Assembly (NCBI GenBank): GCA_002402325.1
Contig: DHFQ01000054.1
Coordinates: 1-18,194 of the forward strand
From: Candidatus Aminicenantes bacterium UBA4820
Lineage (GTDB): Bacteria; Acidobacteriota; UBA4820
DNA length: 18,194 nucleotides
Reading direction: 5' to 3'
The notes below the pieces were generated by a model. It was not told the DNA's origin. It was given only the letters and a program-made list of their open reading frames with translations, and did no database searches. The translations under genes and the position numbers were made by a program. Numbering within the stretch: position 1 is the stretch's first letter; the number at the start of each line of letters is the position of its first letter. Below are positions 1-6,918 of the stretch, one piece after another.

Positions 1-162
1 TCCCAGAAACCCCTCCCAGCCTCCCTGAAATGGGAGGAGATTTTCCTTATTCAATTCTTGCATACAATTTTTTATTATGTTAATATCTCTTCTGTGGATT
101 TTTCTGCAGAAATTTAGTTTGTTCCCCTCGGGGGGGAATGAGCGAATAAAATCAAGATGAAT
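1..162 (-). CDS. Partial PabB/TrpE-like chorismate-utilising enzyme, N-terminal end (start uncertain)
   Basis: The minus-strand frame is open from a TAA at 174-172 to the window edge. It ends with LLPFQGGWEGFLG, read from bases 39-1. That resembles the PFQGGxxGxxGYD block near the N-terminus of aminodeoxychorismate synthase component I (PabB) and anthranilate synthase (TrpE). About 50 residues precede it, including HLDFIRSFPPEGNK, which would suit the short-N-terminus PabB subfamily. No ATG, GTG or TTG lies in this frame upstream of the ATG at 63-61, and neither that ATG nor any upstream Ile codon has a Shine-Dalgarno. The start is therefore a rare codon, or the ATG at 63, or the frame is broken at the run of seven G (plus strand 130-136). 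The given right boundary is the ATT at 162-160. The family call rests on one motif, and the catalytic chorismate-binding domain lies outside the window. Confidence 0.42.
   Translation of the reverse strand, partial: MHLDFIRSFPPEGNKLNFCRKIHRRDINIIKNCMQELNKENLLPFQGGWEGFLG
58..86 (+). promoter_or_regulatory. Candidate promoter of the hydrogenase operon
   Basis: TTGCAT (58-63) is followed after 17 bases by TAATAT (81-86), which is preceded by TG (78-79) as in an extended -10 element. Transcription would start near 93, giving a leader of about 110 nt before the response regulator. It is the best sigma-70-like match I see upstream of 204, but the -35 is poor and the site lies inside the putative divergent coding frame. 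An isolated TATAAG at 178-183 is a weaker alternative with no matching -35. Confidence 0.33.
101..112. promoter_or_regulatory. 12-bp perfect palindrome, possible operator
   Basis: TTTCTGCAGAAA is a perfect inverted repeat lying about 15 bases downstream of the candidate -10 of the hydrogenase operon, a plausible position for a repressor site. It also lies in the putative divergent coding frame, and 12 AT-rich bases can be palindromic by chance. Confidence 0.22.
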
Positions 163-203
163 TTTGGTAAGTTATTTTATAAGACTATTTAAAAGGAGGA
201 TAT

Positions 204-578
204 ATGCCCAGGATACTGATTGTTGATGACGATAGAGACATAGTAGAAGCAATTGAAATTCTTCTAAAGAATTTCAATTACGAAACGGATAGAGCCTACA
301 ACAGGCAGGATGGAGAGAAAAAGGCGCTTGAAGGGAATCCAGACCTCATCATCCTTGATGTTATGATGGAGGAGCCGGATGATGGAATTGCCCTTTCAAG
401 AGACTTGAGAAAAAAAGGTTTTAACAAGCCAATCATTATGCTTACGAGTTTGGGAAAGGTTACAGGCTTTGACTACGGGAAGGATGATTCATTGATTCCG
501 GTTGATGTCTTTCATGAAAAGCCAATTGCTCCCGATAAACTCATTTCAACCATTAAACAACTGCTTCAGGGGAGGTAA
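204..578 (+). CDS. Stand-alone response-regulator receiver domain (CheY-like)
   Basis: This 124-residue protein is a single receiver domain without a DNA-binding or enzymatic output domain. The acidic pocket is DDD at residues 8-10, the predicted phospho-acceptor is Asp52 in LILDVMM, the conserved Thr is Thr81 and the conserved Lys is Lys106 in HEKP. It should accept phosphate from a histidine kinase in the cytoplasm and act by protein-protein contact. The obvious partner is the soluble kinase at 4238-5527 in the same operon. AAAAGGAGGA ends four bases before the ATG. The stop lies two bases before hydC, so it is the first gene of the hydrogenase operon. The fold is certain. That it controls the hydrogenase is inference from position. 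Confidence 0.93.
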   Translation: MPRILIVDDDRDIVEAIEILLKNFNYETDRAYNRQDGEKKALEGNPDLIILDVMMEEPDDGIALSRDLRKKGFNKPIIMLTSLGKVTGFDYGKDDSLIPVDVFHEKPIAPDKLISTIKQLLQGR

Positions 579-580
579 AG

Positions 581-1090
581 ATGTTTTCATACGAAAAAGA
601 AAAATTGAGTGAAGATATCGTTTCTATAGTCAATAAATATGGAAAAAATAGAACTTCTTTGTTGCCCATCTTACAAAGTGTTCAGGAAAAGCATCACTTT
701 ATATCTGAAACTGCCATTCAGGAGATCGCAGATTTACTTGGAATTCACCCCGTTGAAGTTTATGGCGTTGCAACATTCTATTCTTTCCTTAACCCCGACC
801 AAAAAGCGGTATTCAAAATAAGGCTTTGTCAGACAATTTCCTGTGAAATGCAGGGAAAAGAGAAAATCAAAAATGTCCTTGAAAACGAACTTGGAATAAA
901 GTTTGGGGAAACGACAAAAGATAACCGATTTTCTCTTGAATTTGTTAATTGCCTCGGAATGTGCGATCAGGGTCCCGCTTTATTGGTAAACCAAAAAGTG
1001 TACACAAAGGTAACCCCTGAGAAGGTAAAGGAGATAATTGATGAGTGCAAAAGTCAATTCTCTTCACACTTCTTGAGTAAGGAGGAGTAA
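581..1090 (+). CDS. hydC: NuoE-like [2Fe-2S] subunit of NADH-linked [FeFe]-hydrogenase (HydC)
   Basis: This 169-residue protein belongs to the NuoE/24-kDa thioredoxin-like ferredoxin family. It has the N-terminal helical part (about 1-75, with VYGVATFYSFL at 60-70) and the [2Fe-2S] ligands Cys83, Cys88, Cys124 and Cys128 (CQTISC and CLGMC). In HydABC-type hydrogenases this subunit sits beside the flavin subunit and carries one [2Fe-2S] cluster. It lies two bases after the response regulator and one base before hydB, with GGGGAGG as ribosome site. Order and spacing with hydB and hydA leave little doubt that it is a subunit of this enzyme and not of complex I, for which no membrane subunits are seen nearby. 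The symbol follows Thermotoga naming; hndA is the equivalent in Desulfovibrio. Confidence 0.93.
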   Translation: MFSYEKEKLSEDIVSIVNKYGKNRTSLLPILQSVQEKHHFISETAIQEIADLLGIHPVEVYGVATFYSFLNPDQKAVFKIRLCQTISCEMQGKEKIKNVLENELGIKFGETTKDNRFSLEFVNCLGMCDQGPALLVNQKVYTKVTPEKVKEIIDECKSQFSSHFLSKEE

Positions 1091-1091
1091 A

Positions 1092-2276
1092 ATGCCCATA
1101 GTTGAATATAAAAATGGAATGTTTAGCGATATAAAACCTGAAGAGGGGTTAAAAAAGGCGCTTTCTCTTTCAAGGGGGGAAGTAATAAGCATAATAACTG
1201 ATTCAGGCTTGAAGGGGAGAGGTGGAGCTGGATTTCCTTGTGGAACAAAATGGAACCTTGCTGCGTCGGCGAGTGATGAAGAGAAATATATTATTTGTAA
1301 CGCCGATGAAGGAGAGCCGGGAACTTTCAAAGATAGAGTTTTGCTTAAAGAATATCCCAACCTTTTGTTTGAAGGATTGACGATTGGAGGATACGCAATT
1401 GGAGCAAAGAAGGGAATTTTATATTTAAGAGGAGAATACACCTATCTTTTGAAAGGACTCCTTCAGGTTTTAGAAGAAAGAAGAAAAAATAATCTTCTTG
1501 GTGAGAAGATCCTTGGAAAAGATGGTTTTAATTTTGAGATTGAGATAAGGATGGGCTCTGGAGCATACATCTGCGGGGAAGAGACCGCCTTGATTGAATC
1601 TCTTGAAGGGCAGAGGGGAGAGCCAAGAAACAGGCCTCCATTCCCGGTAAATACCGGTTTTATGGGTCATCCGACCTCTGTAAATAACTGTGAAACTCTC
1701 GTCTTATCTGCAAGAATTCTTGCAAAGGGGGCGGATTATTTTAAATCATTTGGAACACCAAAATCCACCGGAACAAAACTTCTATCGGTTTCGGGTGATT
1801 GTAAAAAACCCGGTGTTTATGAACTTCCTTTTGGAGTTACAATTAAAGAACTTTTAAAAATTGTGGATGGTGAAGATGCCAAAGCCGTGCAAATCGGAGG
1901 AGCATCAGGATTTTGCATTCCAAAGAAAGATTTTTCAAGAAAAATTGCATACGAGGATGTTTCAACAGGCGGATCAGTCATAGTCTTTGGAGAAAAAAGA
2001 GATATGCTTGATGTGGCAATAAATTTTGCAGAGTTTTTCGTAGAGGAGTCTTGTGGTCAGTGCACTCCTTGTAGATTTGGGACTGTTGAAATTCTCAAAG
2101 GACTTAAAAATTTAAAGAAGGGAGATTTATCCCTATCTATGTTAAAGGAACTTCTCTCTTTGGGAAAGACTATGCAGTTAGCCTCAAAGTGTGGGCTTGG
2201 GCAGTCCGCTCCAAATGCGTTTATATCAATAGTTGAAAACTTCCCTGATGAAGTTCTGGGAAGAGAGGAGGTTTAA
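1092..2276 (+). CDS. hydB: NuoF-like NADH-binding flavoprotein subunit of [FeFe]-hydrogenase (HydB, minimal form)
   Basis: This 394-residue NuoF/51-kDa homologue oxidises NADH through FMN. GRGGAGFP (42-49) and NADEGEPGTFKDR (70-82) form the FMN/NADH site. A SLBB-type segment spans about 240-310. The C-terminal [4Fe-4S] ligands are Cys321, Cys324, Cys327 (CGQCTPC) and Cys367. The protein begins directly with the NuoF core and stops just after the cluster, so it lacks the N-terminal thioredoxin-like [2Fe-2S] domain and the C-terminal 2[4Fe-4S] ferredoxin domain of Thermotoga HydB or Desulfovibrio HndC. AAGGAGGAG precedes the ATG, and the stop is three bases before hydA. The frame is intact, so the short form is not a truncation artefact of this sequence. 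Confidence 0.94.
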   Translation: MPIVEYKNGMFSDIKPEEGLKKALSLSRGEVISIITDSGLKGRGGAGFPCGTKWNLAASASDEEKYIICNADEGEPGTFKDRVLLKEYPNLLFEGLTIGGYAIGAKKGILYLRGEYTYLLKGLLQVLEERRKNNLLGEKILGKDGFNFEIEIRMGSGAYICGEETALIESLEGQRGEPRNRPPFPVNTGFMGHPTSVNNCETLVLSARILAKGADYFKSFGTPKSTGTKLLSVSGDCKKPGVYELPFGVTIKELLKIVDGEDAKAVQIGGASGFCIPKKDFSRKIAYEDVSTGGSVIVFGEKRDMLDVAINFAEFFVEESCGQCTPCRFGTVEILKGLKNLKKGDLSLSMLKELLSLGKTMQLASKCGLGQSAPNAFISIVENFPDEVLGREEV

Positions 2277-2279
2277 AAA

Positions 2280-4211
2280 ATGACCGACAAAAAACATATA
2301 GAATATCCCGATAAAAGTAGAACTCCACTGAGCCAGCAACCTCAGGAAATTGAAAAGCCAAAGGATGAAAAAGAGATTGGCGCTTTAATAAGGGTCGTAA
2401 TTGATGGGGTTGAAGTGAAAGTCAAGATGGGAACGACGATTCTTGAAGCGGCACGAAAAGCAAATATAAAAATACCGACCCTTTGCTACCACGAAGATCT
2501 CTGCATTGCCGGGCTTTGCAGAATTTGTGTGGTTGAAGTTGAGGGGATGAGAACGCTTCAAGCCTCCTGCTCCTTTCCAATTACACAGCCCATTACAATA
2601 AAAACATACACACCAAATGTAAGACAGGCAAGAAGGCACATTCTTGATCTTCTTCTTACAAACCATTATGGCGAATGTTACACCTGCAAGAGAAACGGCA
2701 ATTGCGAACTCCAGAGCCTTGCAGATGAGTATGGCGTCGATTTCTTCAGGTTTGGCAAGATGGAAAGACCAAGATATGAGGTTGATTCTTCAAGTTATGC
2801 AATTGTAAGAGATATGAACAAGTGCATCCTTTGCAGAAGATGCGTAAGAACCTGCATTGACCTTCAGGAGGTTGGGGTTCTTGAAGCGATAAACAAGGGA
2901 AGCAAAACTGAAATTGCAACCTTCTTTGATAAACCGCTTCTTGATGTTGTTTGTATAAACTGCGGACAGTGTATAAATAGATGCCCTACCGCTGCTTTGA
3001 CGGCACAAGACCCAAGCGATATTATCTGGGAAGCAATCAACGACCCCAAAAAACATGTCGTGATGCAAACAGCACCTGCCCCAAGGGCTGCAATTTGTGA
3101 GTGTTTTAATATGCCTCCCGGCACTCCTTTGACCTTTCAACTCAACACTGCAATAAAGATGATAGGATTTGACAAAGTCTTTGACACAAACTTCACAGCA
3201 GACTTGACCATTATTGAAGAGGGGAGCGAACTTCTTTCAAGGCTTAAAAAGGCACTCGTCGACAAAGAACCGACTGCGTTGCCTCAATTTACATCCTGTT
3301 CTCCCGGCTGGGTTAAATTCCTTGAGCACTTCTACCCTGAAATGATTCCAAATCTTTCATCTGCAAAGAGTCCTCAACAGATGTTTGGCGCTTTAATAAA
3401 AACATACTACGCTGAAAAGGCTGGAATTGATCCGGCAGACATTGTTACAGTTGCCCTTATGCCCTGTACTGCAAAGAAATTTGAGTGCAACAGGCCAGAA
3501 ATGTGTGATTCTGGTTACAAGGATGTTGATTACGGGCTTACTACAAGAGAGATGGCTTCTATGATACAGGAAGCTGGCATAGACCTTCCGAATCTTCCAA
3601 AAACAGATTTTGATAACCCCTTTGGAACTGCAACTGGAAGTGGAGTAATATTTGGTGCCACAGGCGGAGTTATGGAATCGGCATTAAGAACTGTAATTGA
3701 ACTTGTTACGGGTGAAAAGGTTGAAAAATTTTACGACCATGCAAACATAACTCCTGTAAGAGGATTTGAAGGGATAAGAGTTGCGGAGATCAAAATTCCT
3801 AAAGTTGCAGAAGTTCCCTTAATATTGAAACATCTATTTAGTGATTTCAAATGGCTTGAAGGTGCAACATTAAAAGTTGCTGTTGCTCACGGAACCGCAA
3901 ATGCAAGAAAAATTCTTGAAGATATTAAAAAAGGTGGAATCTTTTCAACTATGCACTTTATTGAGTTTATGGCTTGTCCGGGCGGTTGTCTCGGGGGCGG
4001 CGGTATGCCAATCCCAACAAACATTGAAATCAGGGAGGCAAGAGCAAGAGCAATCTATCAGGAGGATGAATCTTACAGTGTAAGGAAGTCTTACGAAAAC
4101 CCGATAATTACTCAAGTCTACTCTGAATTTCTTAAAGATGGTCCACTCGGGCACAAGAGTCATAAACTTCTTCACACCCATTACACCAAAAGAGGAAAAT
4201 TCATTTTTTAG
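2280..4211 (+). CDS. hydA: Catalytic subunit of NADH-linked [FeFe]-hydrogenase (HydA)
   Basis: This 643-residue M3-type [FeFe]-hydrogenase reversibly reduces protons to H2. After a charged 35-residue tail come a plant-type [2Fe-2S] domain (Cys69, Cys80, Cys83, Cys97), the His-ligated [4Fe-4S] site (His129, Cys133, Cys136, Cys142) and two [4Fe-4S] ferredoxin motifs (Cys182/185/188/192 and Cys225/228/231/235). The H domain follows from about 260. Its signatures are TSCSPGW (338-344), MPCTAKKFE (394-402) and EFMACPGGCLGGG (562-574), the last two standard. In the first, Ser341 stands where Clostridium CpI has the cubane-ligating second cysteine of TSCCP, leaving only Cys340. The C-terminal [2Fe-2S] domain of Thermotoga HydA is absent. 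There is no Tat signal, so it is cytoplasmic. It is third of the three structural genes. Confidence 0.96.
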   Translation: MTDKKHIEYPDKSRTPLSQQPQEIEKPKDEKEIGALIRVVIDGVEVKVKMGTTILEAARKANIKIPTLCYHEDLCIAGLCRICVVEVEGMRTLQASCSFPITQPITIKTYTPNVRQARRHILDLLLTNHYGECYTCKRNGNCELQSLADEYGVDFFRFGKMERPRYEVDSSSYAIVRDMNKCILCRRCVRTCIDLQEVGVLEAINKGSKTEIATFFDKPLLDVVCINCGQCINRCPTAALTAQDPSDIIWEAINDPKKHVVMQTAPAPRAAICECFNMPPGTPLTFQLNTAIKMIGFDKVFDTNFTADLTIIEEGSELLSRLKKALVDKEPTALPQFTSCSPGWVKFLEHFYPEMIPNLSSAKSPQQMFGALIKTYYAEKAGIDPADIVTVALMPCTAKKFECNRPEMCDSGYKDVDYGLTTREMASMIQEAGIDLPNLPKTDFDNPFGTATGSGVIFGATGGVMESALRTVIELVTGEKVEKFYDHANITPVRGFEGIRVAEIKIPKVAEVPLILKHLFSDFKWLEGATLKVAVAHGTANARKILEDIKKGGIFSTMHFIEFMACPGGCLGGGGMPIPTNIEIREARARAIYQEDESYSVRKSYENPIITQVYSEFLKDGPLGHKSHKLLHTHYTKRGKFIF

Positions 4212-4237
4212 TGTAGAATGGTGTTTGTGAGGCTAAT

Positions 4238-5527
4238 ATGGATGAAGATAGAAGGGATGGAAAATTTATTTCAGATTTTCCATCCCCGCCTTCTCTTTCA
4301 AAATCTTATGAAGAGTTAGAAAAAGATCTCCTTGAAAAAATTGAGGAAAAGGTTCTCTCCAATTTTTCTTTAACCGAGATACTTGAAACTGTTTTCAATT
4401 CTTTTGGAGACATTTTAACATTTGATAGACTTGCCCTCGCTTTTATCGAAAATGACGGAAAAAGGGCTATATGCAGGTTTGTAAGAGCAAAATATTCTCC
4501 TGTTTATATAAAAGAGGGATATTCTCTCGACCTATCTCAAACGACGCTTGAGTCTGTTTTTGAAACAAGAAAACCGAGAGTCATTTCAGATTTGACAAAC
4601 TACATTCTTTTAAGAAGGAAAAGTGTTGCAACTCCATATTTAATAAGGGAAGGGTTGAGGTCAAGTATGATAACGCCCCTCTTTTCAGGCGACAAAAGAA
4701 TCGGATTCTTGTTCTTCAATTCAACCTATCCAAATGCTTATGGAGAAAGAGAGTTAAGGATTTTGAGTAAATTGACTCACCTTCTTTCTTATGCAATTGA
4801 GAGGGCTTTCTATCTTGAGCAACTTGAGAAAGTGATTGATTCATACAAAGAGATTCTTAACTTTGTAAGCCATGAAATTAAAAATCCGATTTCATCTTTG
4901 ATTACACAGGCTCGTATCCTTGAGCAGGGCTTTGTTGGTGAACTTACAGATAGTCAAAAATCTATAGTTCAAAAGATGGTTTTAAAGGCTGAATATCTTC
5001 TTGGACTTGTGAAGAACTACCTTGACCTTTCAAGAATTGAACAGGGAAAGATCAACTTAAACAAAAAGTTTGTAAAGGATTTAAAAGAGGAGGTGATAAG
5101 CGAGGCAATTTCCTATGTTATGCCACAGATTCAGGACAAGAAGATGGTCTTTTCCGAAGAATACTCGGGTGATATCTATGAAATCGAATTGGACCCAAAC
5201 CTGATAAAAATCGTTTTGACCAATCTTCTTGGAAACGGTGTTCAGTATGGAAGAGAAGGGGGAAAATTAGAACTTTCAGTGAATTACGAAAAAGAGGGCA
5301 TCTATTTCAGCGTAACAAATGAGGGGGAAGGCTTTACAGAAGAGGAAAAATCGAAACTATTTAGAAAATTTTCAAGACTTGAAACTTCCAAAGCGTGGGG
5401 AATAAAAGGAACAGGACTTGGGTTATATATAACATGGTGGATAATTTCTGAACATAAAGGATGGATTGACGCTGAGTCTGAATATGGTAAATACGCAAGA
5501 TTTAAGTTTTTTATACCAAAGGGGTGA
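4238..5527 (+). CDS. Soluble GAF-domain sensor histidine kinase
   Basis: This 429-residue protein has an N-terminal coil (about 20-45), a GAF-like sensor domain (about 45-190), a HisKA dimerisation domain with phospho-acceptor His212 in FVSHEIKNP, and a HATPase_c domain (about 315-429). The N box is NLLGNGVQYG, with Asn329 and Asn333. The G1 box reads NEGEG (361-365), where most kinases have DxGxG. The G2 box is GTGLGL (391-396). There is no signal peptide or membrane segment, so it senses something in the cytoplasm, possibly redox state or a small ligand. GTGAGG lies five bases before the ATG. It sits 26 bases after hydA and overlaps the hydG region, between the structural and maturation genes. 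Pairing with the receiver at 204-578 is inferred from the shared operon. Confidence 0.93.
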   Translation: MDEDRRDGKFISDFPSPPSLSKSYEELEKDLLEKIEEKVLSNFSLTEILETVFNSFGDILTFDRLALAFIENDGKRAICRFVRAKYSPVYIKEGYSLDLSQTTLESVFETRKPRVISDLTNYILLRRKSVATPYLIREGLRSSMITPLFSGDKRIGFLFFNSTYPNAYGERELRILSKLTHLLSYAIERAFYLEQLEKVIDSYKEILNFVSHEIKNPISSLITQARILEQGFVGELTDSQKSIVQKMVLKAEYLLGLVKNYLDLSRIEQGKINLNKKFVKDLKEEVISEAISYVMPQIQDKKMVFSEEYSGDIYEIELDPNLIKIVLTNLLGNGVQYGREGGKLELSVNYEKEGIYFSVTNEGEGFTEEEKSKLFRKFSRLETSKAWGIKGTGLGLYITWWIISEHKGWIDAESEYGKYARFKFFIPKG

Positions 5528-5528
5528 T
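5518..5528 (+). promoter_or_regulatory. Ribosome binding site that places the hydG start at TTG 5533
   Basis: AAAGGGGTGAT is a near-complete complement of the 16S rRNA tail and overlaps the kinase stop codon (5525-5527). It is correctly spaced for the TTG at 5533-5535. The in-frame GTG at 5524 lies inside the site and has no Shine-Dalgarno of its own. Confidence 0.65.
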
Positions 5529-5532
5529 AATT

Positions 5533-6918
5533 TTGAATAACTCACAATTTATTGATGAAAAGAAAATCTGGGAGGCAATAGAAAAGCATAGTGTATCGGA
5601 CAAGGTTTTAATTGAAGAAATCCTTAAAAAATCTCTTGAACTTAAAGGGCTGTCTCTTGATGATATTCCTCCACTTCTTACAATTAAAGAACCAGAACTT
5701 CTTGAAGAACTTTTGAAGACAGCAAAAGAGGTAAAGGAAAAGATTTATGGTAAAAGGCTTGTTCTTTTTGCCCCGCTTTACATCTCAAACCTTTGTAAAA
5801 ATGAGTGCATCTATTGTGCATTCAGGTCAACGAATAAAGAACTTAAGAGGAAGGCTTTAAGTTACAATGAGATAAAAAAAGAGGTTGAAATTCTCGTTGA
5901 CCAGGGACATAAAAGGATTTTGCTTGTTGCAGGAGAATCATATCCTGATGAAGGGCTTGACTATATTCTTAAAGCGGTTGACACAATTTACAGTGTAAAG
6001 AATAAGGGAGAGATTAGAAGGGTCAATGTCAACATAGCACCGCTTACAATAGATGATTTTAAAAGATTGAAATCAAGAAAAATAGGGACTTATCAACTAT
6101 TTCAGGAAACTTACCATAGAGAAACTTACAAAAAGATGCATATAGGAGGCTTGAAAAGAGATTACGACTTCAGGGTTACAGTTATGGATAGGGCTATGGA
6201 AGCAGGTATAAACGATGTCGGTATTGGAGTTCTATTCGGGCTTTTTGATTATAGATTTGAAGTTATGGCACTTTTGCAGCATTCAAACCACCTTGATAAA
6301 GAGTTTGGCGCGGGACCTCATACAATTAGCGTTCCAAGAATAGAGCCTGCTTCTGGTTCAAAGGTTTCCGAAGATCCTCCTTACAAAGTTTCGGATATTG
6401 ATTTTTTAAAACTCATAGCGATTTTGAGACTTTCTGTTCCCTATACGGGAATGATTTTAACCACAAGGGAAACGCCTGAAATTAGAAGAAATGCCTTTGC
6501 CGTAGGAATTTCCCAGATTTCGGCTGGTTCAAGAACCAATCCGGGAGGCTATTCATCAAGCGAAAAGTTTGATGCTTCCCAATTCTCTCTTGGTGATCAC
6601 AGAAATTTAAGAGAGGTTATAGAGGACATAACAAAACTTGGCTACATTCCCTCTTTCTGTACCGCCTGTTACAGACTTGGAAGAACAGGTAAAGATTTTA
6701 TGGACCTTGCAAAGCCCGGGCTCATTCAAAAACATTGCTCTCCCAACGCAATAGCAACTTTTGCCGAATACCTTGAGGATTATGCCGACGATGAGATGAA
6801 AACTCTCGGTTATGATATGATTGATAAGCATCTAAAAGAACTTCCCCCAAATCTCCAGAAAACAACAATGGAGATGGTCAATTTTGTGAAAGAGGGAAAG
6901 AGGGATGTCTATATCTGA
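5533..6918 (+). CDS. hydG: [FeFe]-hydrogenase maturase HydG, radical-SAM tyrosine lyase
   Basis: HydG cleaves tyrosine to supply the CO and CN ligands of the H-cluster. The radical-SAM motif CKNECIYC supplies Cys88, Cys92 and Cys95 counting from the TTG start. The second cluster, which in HydG binds the dangler iron, is marked by CTAC (376-379) and Cys402 in KHCSPNA near the C-terminus. The ThiH-like core between them includes QETYHRETY and the IEPASGS segment. At 461 residues it matches the family's usual length. I chose TTG 5533 over GTG 5524 because the ribosome site AAAGGGGTGAT covers the GTG; the choice changes only three residues. It follows the kinase directly and overlaps hydF in TGATG, so translation is probably coupled. 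The order of maturases is G-F-E. Confidence 0.95.
   Translation: MNNSQFIDEKKIWEAIEKHSVSDKVLIEEILKKSLELKGLSLDDIPPLLTIKEPELLEELLKTAKEVKEKIYGKRLVLFAPLYISNLCKNECIYCAFRSTNKELKRKALSYNEIKKEVEILVDQGHKRILLVAGESYPDEGLDYILKAVDTIYSVKNKGEIRRVNVNIAPLTIDDFKRLKSRKIGTYQLFQETYHRETYKKMHIGGLKRDYDFRVTVMDRAMEAGINDVGIGVLFGLFDYRFEVMALLQHSNHLDKEFGAGPHTISVPRIEPASGSKVSEDPPYKVSDIDFLKLIAILRLSVPYTGMILTTRETPEIRRNAFAVGISQISAGSRTNPGGYSSSEKFDASQFSLGDHRNLREVIEDITKLGYIPSFCTACYRLGRTGKDFMDLAKPGLIQKHCSPNAIATFAEYLEDYADDEMKTLGYDMIDKHLKELPPNLQKTTMEMVNFVKEGKRDVYI

Noticed and set aside
12..44. GC-rich inverted repeat (CCTCCC with GGGAGG) followed by TTTT, looking like a terminator
   Set aside because: The minus strand here translates to a PabB-like PFQGGWEGF motif, so the repeat is best explained by Gly/Trp codons. 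The T tract is short and interrupted.
122..138. Hairpin TTCCCC/GGGGAA in the hydrogenase leader as attenuator
   Set aside because: No U tract follows on either strand, and it also falls in the putative divergent coding frame.
157..192. Eleven-codon leader peptide (ATG at 157 to TAA at 192) before the response regulator
   Set aside because: No ribosome site precedes the ATG and the peptide has no regulatory residue run.
581..2276. hydC/hydB as part of respiratory complex I (nuoE/nuoF)
   Set aside because: The next gene is the catalytic [FeFe]-hydrogenase with all maturases, and no membrane nuo subunit is present.
2385..3140. Antisense open frames within hydA
   Set aside because: No ribosome sites and no recognisable protein features. 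They are shadows of a strongly conserved gene.
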